This document shows positions 24,910 to 33,937 of a stretch of DNA of 37,879 bases, in pieces. Positions within the stretch are counted from its first letter, which is position 1. Every line of letters starts with the position of its first letter. The translations under genes were made by a program, and so were the position numbers. Under the pieces are notes generated by a model that was not told the origin of the DNA, did not search any database, and saw nothing but the letters and a program-made list of their open reading frames with translations. The stretch is from assembly GCA_002685965.1 (NCBI GenBank), contig NYZE01000042.1:1-37879 (forward strand). The letters run 5' to 3'. Source of the stretch: Planctomycetota bacterium. Its GTDB lineage: Bacteria > Planctomycetota > UBA1135 > GCA-002748355.

Positions 24910-25995
24910 TCAGCGTGTGCCGAAACTGCCCTTCTCAAGGAAGTCACGCACCAGGGCCAGCGCCCGATCATGGTTCATGAGGGAGGTGTGCAGGCAGCGG
25001 AGAAGTCGGAAGTCAGCCATGCCATCCAGCTTGGTATTGGCGACCGTCACGACTCCGTCGTCGTCGCCGTCGAGCAGCGGGTTGTAGCCCGAGCCGTCGC
25101 CCTTGCCGCCAGCGATCACCGCGAAGGGGATCGGCGGGGCTGGAATCTTGGCCACCTGCGCCGCCGTCAGCTGAGAGATCGACGCTCCCAACACGAGACG
25201 CACAGCCGAGCTACGCCGCACCTTCTTGGCGATCACACTCCCGCGGTTCGGTGGACCGAGCATGACGACACGTTTGGCACGGATGCGTTGCTGCCATGGT
25301 CGCTTCTTCGCGAGCAACTGGCGCACGACGATGCCGCCGAGGCTATGCGTGACGAACGAAACTTCGCGGGCGCCTTCGGCGCGATCGAGGAGCCGCGAGA
25401 CTTGTGCCGTGTGCTCATCGATGCTGCGACGCGTGCTCGGGTAGCCGACATCGAAGACCTCGTGGCCATGTGCCGCCAACGTAGCCTTCATGCGCGCCCA
25501 AGAGTGACGCGACCGCCCGAGGCCGTGCAGGAGCAACACCAGCTTGTCACTTGCCGGCGCCAGGCCCAGCCGCAGACGTTGTTTCTCGAGGACGACGCAG
25601 CAGCCTTGCCAACTCCCCCACGCCCGCCGCCGGTCCCTGGGATCCAGCAGTCGGTGGTGCCCGGTGATGACGTTGGCTTGGATCCGCCATCCGGCGAGGA
25701 TCTTCTCGTCCGCCCAGCCCTGGCGGCCGCCGAGCGTCATGAATGGCACGTTGAGGTTGCCGGTGCCGTGTTTCTTTTCGAGCAGTTCCACCATCAGAGC
25801 CTCGCACGCGGCGCGCTCGCCGCTCGCTAGAACCTCGACCTTTCCGCGCGCGCGTCGCACCACCCGGAACGTCCTGGCATCCGGGGAGCGTTCCAGCGTG
25901 AGGCCGAGCACCGCCGGTCGCACGGTGGTGTACGCGGACTGGCCCGTCTGGAGCAGGCAAGCCAGCAGGAATGTGAAGCTCAGGTATCCGGCCAT
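24910..25995 (-). CDS. Secreted alpha/beta hydrolase (lipase/esterase-like)
   Basis: About 361 residues. It opens with a hydrophobic signal (M-A-G-Y-L-S-F-T-F-L-L-A-C), possibly a lipoprotein or cleaved after Q-S-A. The N-terminal 130 residues form an extra beta-rich region. The hydrolase core has the oxyanion L-L-L-H-G-L-G-R-S, the nucleophile elbow V-T-H-S-L-G-G, an acidic D-G-D-D-D-G-V-V and a late H-T-S-L-M-N-H with the catalytic His. The layout resembles class I.4/PGAP1-like lipases. ATG 25995 is chosen because the signal begins there; upstream in-frame codons add an unrelated polar stretch. It is divergent from the TonB-dependent receptor. The substrate is unknown. Confidence 0.82.
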   Translation of the reverse strand: MAGYLSFTFLLACLLQTGQSAYTTVRPAVLGLTLERSPDARTFRVVRRARGKVEVLASGERAACEALMVELLEKKHGTGNLNVPFMTLGGRQGWADEKILAGWRIQANVITGHHRLLDPRDRRRAWGSWQGCCVVLEKQRLRLGLAPASDKLVLLLHGLGRSRHSWARMKATLAAHGHEVFDVGYPSTRRSIDEHTAQVSRLLDRAEGAREVSFVTHSLGGIVVRQLLAKKRPWQQRIRAKRVVMLGPPNRGSVIAKKVRRSSAVRLVLGASISQLTAAQVAKIPAPPIPFAVIAGGKGDGSGYNPLLDGDDDGVVTVANTKLDGMADFRLLRCLHTSLMNHDRALALVRDFLEKGSFGTR

Positions 25996-26103
25996 GGCGC
26001 ACGCGTTACGCAGACAGGGCTGGCTTATTCGCGAACCCTCAGATCGCGTGCAAATGTAACCCCCGCTGTTGAACTCCGTTGGCAATGAGGCGTTACTCGC
26101 GAG

Positions 26104-28248
26104 GTGCTGGCGCCCTGCCGAACCCTAATCGCCGCGTTGACCCTGTTCGTCACGGCTGCAATGGCCACGGCGCAAACCTCCGAGAACCCTCCCCCGACGA
26201 AGCCGTCCAAGGCACGGCAGACCGTCGTCACGGCGACACGGTTGATGGAAGATCCCTTCGACGTGCCTTACTCGATCGACGTCATCGGTGAGGAGAGCCT
26301 TCGGCGACGGTCGTATCGCACGACTCCCCAGGCGCTACGAGACATCCCGGGTGTCATGGTTCAGGAAACCGCGCATGGGCACGGCTCGCCGTACATCCGC
26401 GGCTTCACGAGCTTCCGCACGCTGTTCCTGGTCGATGGCATACGACTCAACAACTCGGTATTCCGTCCGGGACCGAACCAATACTGGAACACGGTCGACC
26501 CCTCTTCGCTGGACCGCTTCGAGATCGTCAAGGGACCGAGCTCGGTCTTGCACGGCTCGGACGCGATCGGCGGCACCGTGCACGCGATCACGCGCAGCCC
26601 GGACACCTGGGCAGCGACGGTCGGTTTTGCCTACGGAGGACATTCCTCGGTGCGCTACGCGACGGCGGAAGACTCGCTGCAAGGGCGCGGGGAGATGAGC
26701 CTAGGCCATACCTGGGACGATGGTGCCAAGACCGGGATCCTGATCGGCGGCAGCGCCCGGTCGTTCGGTGATCTGGAAGGCGGACGAAGCGTCGGCAACC
26801 AACCAGACACCGGCTACGACGAGACCGACTTTGACATCAAGGTCCAACATGGGCTCGACGCCGACACGCGCGTTGTGTTCTTGCACCAACGCGTGGCCCA
26901 GAACGACGTGCCGCGCACACACCGCACGGTCAACGGCATTCGCTGGCAGGGCCTCGCCAGTGGCAGCGACCTGCAGCGCGACTTCGACCAGGACCGCAGG
27001 CTGACCTACCTGCAGCTACATCGCGAGAACATCGGCAGCCTCGTCGACACGGTGAGAGCAAGTGTTTCCTGGCATCGCCAGCAGGAGGTCCGGGACCGCA
27101 TTCGCAGCAACACCAATCGCGAACTGCAAGGCTTCGACGTCGGCACGCTCGGCGCATGGGTCCAGCTCGCATCCGACACTCCGGCCGGCCGCTTGACCTA
27201 CGGCGCCGAGTTCTACCGCGACTACGTCAGCTCATTCCTGCGTCGTCTACAAGATCCGCAACCGGGTGACGGCATTCAGGGACCGGTCGCTGACGATGCG
27301 ACCTACGACCTGCTCGGCGTCTACGTGCAGGATTCGATCGAGGTCATGGACAACCTCGCCTTGACGCTCGGCGCGCGATTCCAGTGGGCGGCTGCGGACG
27401 CCGGAAGCGTGCGCCATCCGGTGACGAGCACGCGCACGTCACTGCACGATGATTGGACGGCGCTCGTCGGCAGCGCACGCCTGCGCTACGTCCTCGTGCC
27501 GGGCGAGGTACATTTGTTCGGCGGCGTGTCGCAAGGTTTCAGGGCACCGAACCTGTCGGATCTATCGCGCTTCGATTCGGCGCGCAGCAACGAGCTCGAG
27601 ATCCCATCTCCGGGCCTCGACCCCGAACACTACATCTCCTACGAAATCGGCGGGAAGGTCGAGACCGAGCGGCTAGCGGCGCAAAGCTCGATCTTCTACA
27701 CCGACATCCGCGATCAGATCCTGCGCTTCCCTACCGGCGGCACCAGCGCCGGCGGCGAGACCATCGTGACCAAGGCCAACGTCGGCGACGGCTACGTCGC
27801 AGGAATCGAAGTCGGCGCCTCGGTCCGCATACTCGACGACACGACGGTGTTCGGCAACGCGACGCTGATCGACGGCCGCATCACGAACTTCGAGAGCACA
27901 GCGTCGACGCTACAAGAGACCTATCCGACCCGACTGATGCCGTTCTCCGCCCAACTCGGCGCCCGCTGGGAGGACTCACGGGGCCGTTTTTGGGCCGAGA
28001 GCGTGGTCGTGTGGGCCAAGAAGGCAGACCGGCTCTCGTTCAGCGATCAGCGGGACACGACGCGAATTCCTGCGGGCGGCACGCCGGGCTACGCCGTCTG
28101 GCATGCACGCTGCGGCTGGAACCTCAGCGAGCAAACGTCCGTGCAGGTGTTGCTTGAGAACATCACGAACGCGGATTACCGCGTGCACGGTTCGGGCCTG
28201 AACCGACCGGGCCGCAACCTGATCTTCGGGATCTCGGCCCGCCTCTAG
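26104..28248 (+). CDS. TonB-dependent outer-membrane receptor
   Basis: A 714-residue receptor. The signal peptide ends near A-T-A-Q. A TonB-box-like T-V-V-T-A-T-R follows, then the plug domain (about residues 45-155) with P-G-V-M-V-Q-E, Y-I-R-G-F, L-F-L-V-D-G-I-R-L-N and F-E-I-V-K-G-P-S-S-V-L-H-G-S-D-A-I-G-G. Many aromatic-alternating beta strands lead to a C-terminal strand ending in I-F-G-I-S-A-R-L, as expected for a 22-strand barrel. It imports a large ligand such as a siderophore, cobalamin or an oligosaccharide, energised by TonB/ExbBD; no such partner genes are in the window. The start is GTG 26104. It argues for an energised outer membrane in this organism. Confidence 0.88.
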   Translation: MLAPCRTLIAALTLFVTAAMATAQTSENPPPTKPSKARQTVVTATRLMEDPFDVPYSIDVIGEESLRRRSYRTTPQALRDIPGVMVQETAHGHGSPYIRGFTSFRTLFLVDGIRLNNSVFRPGPNQYWNTVDPSSLDRFEIVKGPSSVLHGSDAIGGTVHAITRSPDTWAATVGFAYGGHSSVRYATAEDSLQGRGEMSLGHTWDDGAKTGILIGGSARSFGDLEGGRSVGNQPDTGYDETDFDIKVQHGLDADTRVVFLHQRVAQNDVPRTHRTVNGIRWQGLASGSDLQRDFDQDRRLTYLQLHRENIGSLVDTVRASVSWHRQQEVRDRIRSNTNRELQGFDVGTLGAWVQLASDTPAGRLTYGAEFYRDYVSSFLRRLQDPQPGDGIQGPVADDATYDLLGVYVQDSIEVMDNLALTLGARFQWAAADAGSVRHPVTSTRTSLHDDWTALVGSARLRYVLVPGEVHLFGGVSQGFRAPNLSDLSRFDSARSNELEIPSPGLDPEHYISYEIGGKVETERLAAQSSIFYTDIRDQILRFPTGGTSAGGETIVTKANVGDGYVAGIEVGASVRILDDTTVFGNATLIDGRITNFESTASTLQETYPTRLMPFSAQLGARWEDSRGRFWAESVVVWAKKADRLSFSDQRDTTRIPAGGTPGYAVWHARCGWNLSEQTSVQVLLENITNADYRVHGSGLNRPGRNLIFGISARL

Positions 28249-28324
28249 GGTGGCCTGGCCGGGCAAAGGGGGCAGACTGGCCACACCAACCTGACGAAAG
28301 GTCACAGCTATCGCCCTCCCCAAC

Positions 28325-29332
28325 GTGCTCGGGATCGAGACCTCGTGCGACGAGACTGCGGTCGCCATTGTTCGCAATGCCCGCGACGTGTTATCGAGTG
28401 TCGTGCACTCGCAAGTCGCACTGCATGCGCCATACGGTGGTGTCGTGCCCGAGGTCGCTGGACGCTCGCACCTCGATCGGATCCTGCCGTTCTATCGCAG
28501 CGCGCTGGCCAAGGCAGGGCTCACTGCTGACCAGCTCGACGCCATCGCCGTGACTCACCGGCCTGGCTTGATCGGCTGTTTGCTGGTCGGGCTGTCGGTC
28601 GCCAAGACGCTGGCGCTCACACTCGAGCTTCCACTCATCGGCGTCGATCACATCCAGGCGCACGTCGACGCGGCCTTCCTCGCCGAACCGGAGTCCGAGC
28701 TGCCGCTCCTGGCGCTCGTCGCCTCGGGCGGTCACACGAGCCTCTACCTGGTGCGCGAGCGCGGCCATGCGGAACGGCTCGGTGCGACGCGCGATGATGC
28801 GGCTGGCGAAGCCCTCGACAAGGCGGCCGCGATGCTCGGCCTCGGCTACCCGGGCGGGCCGGCACTCGAACGCGCAGCTGCCAATGGCAACCGCAGCGCC
28901 GTCACCTTCAAGCGCGTGCTGCTAGCGCCCGACTCGCTCGACTTCTCGTTCTCCGGGGTCAAGACCGCCCTGCTCTACCACCTGCGCGGCCCGGGCTGCG
29001 TACGGCCACTGCCCGACCTCGACAAGGCGGCGCGCGCCGATCTCGCAGCCAGCTTCCAGGAGGCGGTCATGGACACCCTGGTGCGCAAGCTGGCACTCGC
29101 CGCAGCCAGGACCGACGCGCGCACGGTCGCGATCGGCGGCGGCGTCGCTCGCAACACGAGATTACGCGAGTTGCTTGCGGACGATGCGACGCTCAAGGGA
29201 CGCCACCTCGTCTTCCCACCCCTGGATCTATGCAGCGATAACGCGGCAATGATCGCCGGGCTCGGCGGCTATCTTCTGGCGCAGGGAAAGCGCGACCCAC
29301 TCGCGCTGGAAGCCGTCGCGAAGGGTATCTGA
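28325..29332 (+). CDS. tsaD: tRNA N6-threonylcarbamoyladenosine transferase TsaD
   Basis: A 335-residue ASKHA-fold enzyme that transfers the threonylcarbamoyl group to A37 of ANN-decoding tRNAs, with TsaB/TsaE. The N-terminus L-G-I-E-T-S-C-D-E-T is diagnostic. Further motifs are V-V-P-E-V-A-G-R-S-H (metal-binding His), H-I-Q-A-H, V-A-S-G-G-H-T, the D-D-A-A-G-E-A-L-D-K-A block, F-S-F-S-G-V-K-T and G-G-G-V-A-R-N. Length is normal. The start is GTG 28325; no better start codon lies upstream in frame. Its TGA shares a base with the larB start (TGATG). Confidence 0.95.
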   Translation: MLGIETSCDETAVAIVRNARDVLSSVVHSQVALHAPYGGVVPEVAGRSHLDRILPFYRSALAKAGLTADQLDAIAVTHRPGLIGCLLVGLSVAKTLALTLELPLIGVDHIQAHVDAAFLAEPESELPLLALVASGGHTSLYLVRERGHAERLGATRDDAAGEALDKAAAMLGLGYPGGPALERAAANGNRSAVTFKRVLLAPDSLDFSFSGVKTALLYHLRGPGCVRPLPDLDKAARADLAASFQEAVMDTLVRKLALAAARTDARTVAIGGGVARNTRLRELLADDATLKGRHLVFPPLDLCSDNAAMIAGLGGYLLAQGKRDPLALEAVAKGI

Positions 29333-30087
29333 TGGAAGAGTCACGCCTACGTGAGTTACTCGAAGAGGTGCGCGCCGGCGACCGCGCGATCGATGACGCA
29401 GTGGCCGCTCTCCGCTCGCTACCGCACACCGACCTCGGTTTCGCCAAGGTCGATCACCACCGGCGCCTGCGCTGCGGCTTCGCCGAGGTCGTCTACTGTC
29501 CCGGCAAGACACCCGAGGACGCGGCGCGCATCGCGGTCGAGATCCTCTCCGGTAGCGACACGCTGCTCATGACCCGCGCGACGACCGAGATCGTCACGGC
29601 GGTGCAGGACAGCGTTCCCGACGTCGAGTACCACGAGCGGGCGCGCTGCCTCACGGTGCGCCGCGGCGAGCGCGCACCACCGTGTGGCTCGGTCGCGATC
29701 GTCTCGGCCGGGACGAGCGACCTCCCGGTGGCCGAGGAGGCGCGAATCACGGCCGAGATCATGGGAGCAGCTGTCGAAACGAGCTACGACGTGGGCGTCG
29801 CCGGTTTGCATCGCCTGCTCGACCGCGTCGAGTCGCTGCGCGGGGCACGTGCAGTCGTCGTCGTTGCAGGGATGGAAGGAGCGCTTCCGAGTGTGGTCGG
29901 TGGCCTCGTCGACGCGCCGGTCATCGCAGTCCCGACCTCCGTCGGCTACGGTGCATCGTTCGGTGGACTCGCCGCGCTGCTCGGCATGCTCAACTCGTGC
30001 GCGGCCGGGGTGTCGGTCGTGAACATTGACAACGGCTTTGGGGCAGGATATCTGGCAGCGCTGATCAACGCCCCCGCAGACGATTGA
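29332..30087 (+). CDS. larB: LarB, nickel-pincer cofactor biosynthesis carboxylase
   Basis: A 251-residue protein related to PurE/AIR carboxylase at its C-terminus. LarB carboxylates and hydrolyses nicotinic acid adenine dinucleotide, the first step in making the nickel-pincer nucleotide cofactor of lactate racemase and related enzymes. Visible blocks are the N-terminal G-F-A-E-V-V-Y-C-P-G-K-T, S-A-G-T-S-D-L-P-V-A-E-E-A, V-V-A-G-M-E-G-A-L-P-S-V-V-G-G-L and P-V-I-A-V-P-T-S-V-G-Y-G-A-S-F-G-G. LarC and LarE are not in the window. ATG 29332 overlaps the tsaD stop; the larB stop overlaps the next gene's TTG start by four bases. Confidence 0.92.
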   Translation: MEESRLRELLEEVRAGDRAIDDAVAALRSLPHTDLGFAKVDHHRRLRCGFAEVVYCPGKTPEDAARIAVEILSGSDTLLMTRATTEIVTAVQDSVPDVEYHERARCLTVRRGERAPPCGSVAIVSAGTSDLPVAEEARITAEIMGAAVETSYDVGVAGLHRLLDRVESLRGARAVVVVAGMEGALPSVVGGLVDAPVIAVPTSVGYGASFGGLAALLGMLNSCAAGVSVVNIDNGFGAGYLAALINAPADD

Positions 30088-31241
30088 CCGCCAACGAACC
30101 GACAGATCCGCCGCCGCCGGGCCGCCTCGCCCTCGAAGACGGGACCGTTCTGCACGGCAAGTCGTTCGGCGCCTCCGGCACGACAACGGGCGAGTTGGTC
30201 TTCAACACGGCGATGACCGGTTACCAGGAGATCCTCACGGATCCCTCCTACCGCGGCCAGGTCGTGCTGCTGACCTACCCGCACGTCGGCAACTACGGCG
30301 TGTGCCCGGAGGACGACGAATCTCCACGACCCTGGGTCGAGGGACTCGTGGTGCGCGAGGCGAGCCGCCTCGCCAGCAACTTCCGGGCTGGACGCGAGCT
30401 GGCCCCATGGTTGCGCGACCAAGGCGTGGTCGCGATCCAAGACGTGGACACCCGGCTGCTGACGCGGCGCATCCGCACCGCCGGCGAGATGCGCGTGCTC
30501 CTCACCACCGAGACCGAGGACTCCGACGCCGAGCTCGTTGCACGGGTGAAGGCGAGCCCCGGGCTCGAGGGCCGCGACTTGATCGCCGAAGTGACTCGAG
30601 AAACCGCCACCGACTGGAAGCCAGGCTTCGATTCGACGTTCAGCCCCAGCAACTTGTTACCCCGGCGCAAGGGCGAACCCATCCGCATCGTCGCGATCGA
30701 TTGCGGCATCAAGAAGAACATCCTGCGCTCCCTGACCGAGGCCGGCTTCAGCGTGCACGTCGTCCCGGCGCGCACCACGGCCGACGAGATCATGACCCAA
30801 CAACCAGAGGCTCTGTTCCTGTCCAACGGCCCCGGCGATCCGTCCGCCGCGTCGTACCTGGTCGATGCCGTACGCCGGGTCGCGCTCGACCACGCGGTGC
30901 CGACCTTCGGCATCTGCATGGGGCACCAGATCCTGTCGCAGGTGCTCGGGGGTCGCACCTACAAGATGCAGTTCGGCCACCATGGTGCAAACCACCCGGT
31001 CAAGGAACTCGCGACCGGCAAGATCGCGATCACGTCGCAGAACCACTCGTTCGCGGTCGACGCGGATTCGCTGCCCGACGACGTCGAGGTCACGCACCTG
31101 AACCTCAACGACGGCACGGTCGAAGGGTTGCGCCACAAGTCGCTGCCCATGTGGTCTGTCCAATTCCACCCGGAAGCAGCGCCCGGACCACACGACGCGT
31201 TAGGTCTTTTCATTCGGTTCCGCGACGGCTTCGACCGATAG
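30084..31241 (+). CDS. carA: Carbamoyl-phosphate synthase small subunit
   Basis: A 385-residue glutamine amidotransferase subunit that supplies ammonia to CarB for arginine and pyrimidine synthesis. The N-terminal domain has G-E-L-V-F-N-T-A-M-T-G-Y-Q-E-I-L-T-D-P-S-Y. The class I amidotransferase domain has L-S-N-G-P-G-D-P, the nucleophile in F-G-I-C-M-G-H-Q, G-A-N-H-P-V, Q-N-H-S-F-A-V, and the His/Glu pair in Q-F-H-P-E-A. Length is normal for CarA. The only near start is TTG 30084, which overlaps the larB stop by four bases; this fits tight coupling. carB does not follow: the next gene on this strand is absent and the convergent priA comes next. Confidence 0.94.
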   Translation: MTANEPTDPPPPGRLALEDGTVLHGKSFGASGTTTGELVFNTAMTGYQEILTDPSYRGQVVLLTYPHVGNYGVCPEDDESPRPWVEGLVVREASRLASNFRAGRELAPWLRDQGVVAIQDVDTRLLTRRIRTAGEMRVLLTTETEDSDAELVARVKASPGLEGRDLIAEVTRETATDWKPGFDSTFSPSNLLPRRKGEPIRIVAIDCGIKKNILRSLTEAGFSVHVVPARTTADEIMTQQPEALFLSNGPGDPSAASYLVDAVRRVALDHAVPTFGICMGHQILSQVLGGRTYKMQFGHHGANHPVKELATGKIAITSQNHSFAVDADSLPDDVEVTHLNLNDGTVEGLRHKSLPMWSVQFHPEAAPGPHDALGLFIRFRDGFDR

Positions 31242-31262
31242 CAGCCCTAGCGCCCGCGACCC

Positions 31263-31299
31263 AAAAAGAAGGCCGCACCACCTAGGTGGCACGGCCTTC
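31263..31299 (-). terminator. Intrinsic terminator, minus strand
   Basis: A near-perfect hairpin: GAAGGCCG (31268-31275) pairs with CGGCCTTC (31292-31299). Inside these, CCACC (31278-31282) pairs with GGTGG (31285-31289). On the minus strand it is followed directly by CTTTTTGG, the T-tract at 31267-31263. On the plus strand no T-run follows, so it serves minus-strand transcripts. Confidence 0.75.
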
Positions 31300-31500
31300 G
31301 TCTGCGTCAGGGATAGGCCACCCCACCCATGCTGGGGCGGCCCGTCCGCCGGAGGCACCCATCCTCCGGACTTCATGAAGTTCCAGAACTTCAAAGGCAA
31401 CACCGACGCCGAGGCGGCGATGCTGACCCACCCAAGTCCACATGAGGAGTCGCTCGTCAGCCCCGTACGAGACAGGACCGACGCCCATGAACAGGTTCCA
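31300..31500 (-). ncRNA. Candidate structured RNA or long 3' UTR upstream of the terminator
   Basis: The 366-base gap between carA and priA (31242-31607) has no convincing gene. Its part nearest the minus-strand terminator is a chain of perfect hairpins. CCCCA/TGGGG (31321-31337) has an outer GGCC pair. CCGGAGG/CCTCCGG (31349-31369) has a 7-base loop. TGAAGTTC/GAACTTCA (31376-31393) has a 2-base loop. The sequence CACCCAT (plus-strand sense) occurs at 31324-31330 and as the loop of the second hairpin. It may be an independent small RNA or the 3' UTR of priA. It does not match any RNA family I can recognise, and the 5' end is not defined. Confidence 0.35.
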
Positions 31501-31607
31501 TTGTCACCGCATCCCCAAGTCCCACAAGAGACAAAGCCACGAAGCGTTCGAACCGTGGACAGGCGGTTTCGGCGACGCTCCTGCGGACACTTGTTTGCAC
31601 ACCGCTG

Positions 31608-33821
31608 TCACATCAATGACACCGGATCAACGTCGACGAGAACACGCAAAGTGCGATCGCCTGTGCCCTCCAGACCGTCGAGCAGTCGACGCACAGCAGC
31701 AAACCCGGGCACCGTATGCGCTTTGACGAGCACGTGAACACGGAAACGACTGCGAACTCTCGATAGCGGCGCAGCTGCGGGTCCAAGGACCGAAAACTCG
31801 GCGGCTGCCGACCGCAAGTTGTCCGCAATCTCGCGTGCTCGCTTGGCTGCGGCAGCAAGCTGCCGTGCCTCGACGACGATGCGCACGAGTCGACCGAACG
31901 GCGGATAGGAGAGCGTGCGACGTGCGTCGAGCTCGCTCGTGATAAACCCCTCGTAGTCGAGCTGTGCAGCGCGCATCACCGGATCCGATTGCGCACACAG
32001 CGTCTGGAACACGACGAGCCCCTTGAGTTTGCCGCGGCCCGCTCGACCAGCGACTTGAGAGAGTGTCTGGAACGTACGCTCGGCGGCACGGAAGTCCGGC
32101 TGAAACAAACCAGTGTCGGCCGACACGACGCCGACCAAGGTCACGTTGGGGAAGTCGAGCCCCTTGGCGATCATCTGTGTGCCGACGAGGATATCGACAT
32201 CGCCGCAGCGCACGGCGGACAAGACCTTCTCGTACGACTCACGCTTCAACATCGTGTCCGAGTCCATGCGCGCGACGACGGCTTCGGGGAAGCGACGACG
32301 CACCCAGTCCTCGACGCGCTCGGTGCCCGAACCGAGCGCCACCGGCGGCGAGGCCTTACACGTTGGACACAGCTCTGGTCGACGCATGTCAGCCATGCAG
32401 TGGTGGCAAGCCAGTCGACCGCGGGCCGAATGCCAAGCCATCGGTGCATCACAGTCCTTGCACTTGATGGTCTCGCCGCACGCCGAGCAATACAACACGG
32501 GTGCAAAGCCGCGGCGATTGAGGAACAACATGACCTGCTCGCGCACCTTCAGCCGCTCTTCGATCAGGTTGGTCAGCTGCTTCGACATCAGCGGCGGATT
32601 GCCCTTGATCGGTTTCTCGTGCCGCATGTCGACCAAGACGACCCGCGGCAGCTCGCCGCCGCCGACGCGCTTGGGCATCTCGAGCAGCGTGTAACGTCCG
32701 CTCTTGGCACGCGCCCACGCCTCGACGCTTGGCGTCGCCGAGCCGAGCACGACCGGCGCATTCTCGATACTGCCGCGCATGACGGCAGACTCGCGCGCGT
32801 GGTAGCGCGGCGCCTGCTGCTGCTTGAAGCTCGACTCGTGCTCCTCGTCGACGACGATCAGGCCGAGGTTGCGCACCGGCGCAAACAGCGCCGACCGTGC
32901 CCCTACGACGACGTGCGCTTGGCTGCGTGCCAGCCGTAGCCATTGACGCGCGCGCTCCGCATCGGTCAGTCCGCTGTGTAAGACCGCAACCTCGGGAAAG
33001 CGAGACAGGAAGCGGCCGACCGTCTGCGGCGTCAACGAGATCTCCGGCACGAGGATGATCGCTGAGCGGCCGAGCTTGCGCACTTCCTCGAGCACACGCA
33101 GGTAGACCTCGGTCTTGCCGCTGCCCGTGGCGCCGTGCAGGACGAACGTCTCGTGGCGTCCGGCCGCGATCGCTTCCTTGACCCGATCGACAGCAGCCCG
33201 CTGCGCCGGTACGAGTTCGTGTCGCTCAGCGCGCTCGTGCCGCGATTGCTCGAGCAGTTCGTCCTCCTGGTCGATGCGCGCCCACTGCAGAAGGCCATGC
33301 TTGACGAGCGTCGCCAGCGGCGCCTTGCTGACACCAGTCCGGCGCATCACGAGCTGCACAGGTGCCGGCGAACCGAGCTCGAGCACCGCGCGCAAGACGC
33401 GCGCGCGCTTCGGCGCCTTGTCTTCGAGCAGCAACGCTTCCGATTCGAGCTCTCCTTCTTCCCTGGCGAACGCGATCCCAGCAACGGTCTTGGCCGAGCG
33501 CCGCTTGAGCGACGCTGGCCAGGCAGCGTCGAGAGCTACACCCCAAGGACACGCGTACTCTTCGGCCATGCACCGCGTCAGTTCGAGCAGCGCTGGCGGC
33601 AACGCCGGCGTCTCGAGCCGTGCCAGCACAGACTTCAGTTTCTTCGCATCGACCTCAGTGTCGTCATCGAGCCCGACGACCACGCCGGTCATCGAGCGGC
33701 GACCGAGCGGCACTTGCACACGACATCCCGGCACGAGGGCATCCTGTAGGTGCTTCGGAACGGAGTACGTGAGCGCGTCCCGCAACGGAACGCTGAGCGC
33801 GACACGGGCGTAGGCAGCCAT
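31608..33821 (-). CDS. priA: Primosomal protein N' (replication restart helicase PriA)
   Basis: A 737-residue DNA helicase that recognises stalled forks and reloads the replisome. The N-terminal DNA-binding domain starts M-A-A-Y-A-R-V-A-L. The helicase core has Walker A H-G-A-T-G-S-G-K-T-E-V-Y, the Walker B D-E-E-H followed by S-S-F-K-Q-Q-Q-A-P-R-Y-H-A-R-E, and G-S-A-T-P-S. The zinc-binding insertion has paired Cys (C-S-A-C, C-K-D-C, C-H-H-C, C-P-T-C). Then come G-T-Q-M-I-A-K-G-L-D-F and Q-V-A-G-R-A-G-R. ATG 33821 is preceded by GGAGGGGAAGA; earlier in-frame codons encode a low-quality extension. The gene's 3' side is the structured gap ending in the minus-strand terminator. Confidence 0.95.
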   Translation of the reverse strand: MAAYARVALSVPLRDALTYSVPKHLQDALVPGCRVQVPLGRRSMTGVVVGLDDDTEVDAKKLKSVLARLETPALPPALLELTRCMAEEYACPWGVALDAAWPASLKRRSAKTVAGIAFAREEGELESEALLLEDKAPKRARVLRAVLELGSPAPVQLVMRRTGVSKAPLATLVKHGLLQWARIDQEDELLEQSRHERAERHELVPAQRAAVDRVKEAIAAGRHETFVLHGATGSGKTEVYLRVLEEVRKLGRSAIILVPEISLTPQTVGRFLSRFPEVAVLHSGLTDAERARQWLRLARSQAHVVVGARSALFAPVRNLGLIVVDEEHESSFKQQQAPRYHARESAVMRGSIENAPVVLGSATPSVEAWARAKSGRYTLLEMPKRVGGGELPRVVLVDMRHEKPIKGNPPLMSKQLTNLIEERLKVREQVMLFLNRRGFAPVLYCSACGETIKCKDCDAPMAWHSARGRLACHHCMADMRRPELCPTCKASPPVALGSGTERVEDWVRRRFPEAVVARMDSDTMLKRESYEKVLSAVRCGDVDILVGTQMIAKGLDFPNVTLVGVVSADTGLFQPDFRAAERTFQTLSQVAGRAGRGKLKGLVVFQTLCAQSDPVMRAAQLDYEGFITSELDARRTLSYPPFGRLVRIVVEARQLAAAAKRAREIADNLRSAAAEFSVLGPAAAPLSRVRSRFRVHVLVKAHTVPGFAAVRRLLDGLEGTGDRTLRVLVDVDPVSLM

Positions 33822-33937
33822 TCTTCCCCTCCCCCGAGTCCGGTCGCAGGATGGCGGGATCACCGAAGCGGTGCAAGTGCGTGATTGTTGTCGGAGAGCT
33901 CCGGCCTGTTGGACCGAAACAGACAACTCATCGCCAA

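Noticed and set aside
31321-31380. Slight likeness to RNase P RNA (AAGTCCGG ahead of GGGTGCC on the minus strand)
   Set aside because: The universal P4 core and other conserved RNase P segments are missing.
31376-31393. GAA/TTC alternation resembling a heat-shock element
   Set aside because: That element belongs to eukaryotic heat-shock factor; here the bases form a perfect RNA hairpin.
31282-31488. Small minus-strand frame of 68 codons in the carA-priA gap
   Set aside because: Its stop lies inside the terminator stem, it runs through all the hairpins, and it has no ribosome site or recognisable motif; an RNA role fits better.
31546-31553. GTTCGAAC resembling a tRNA T-loop
   Set aside because: The flanks cannot form a T-stem, and no acceptor, D or anticodon arm is present.
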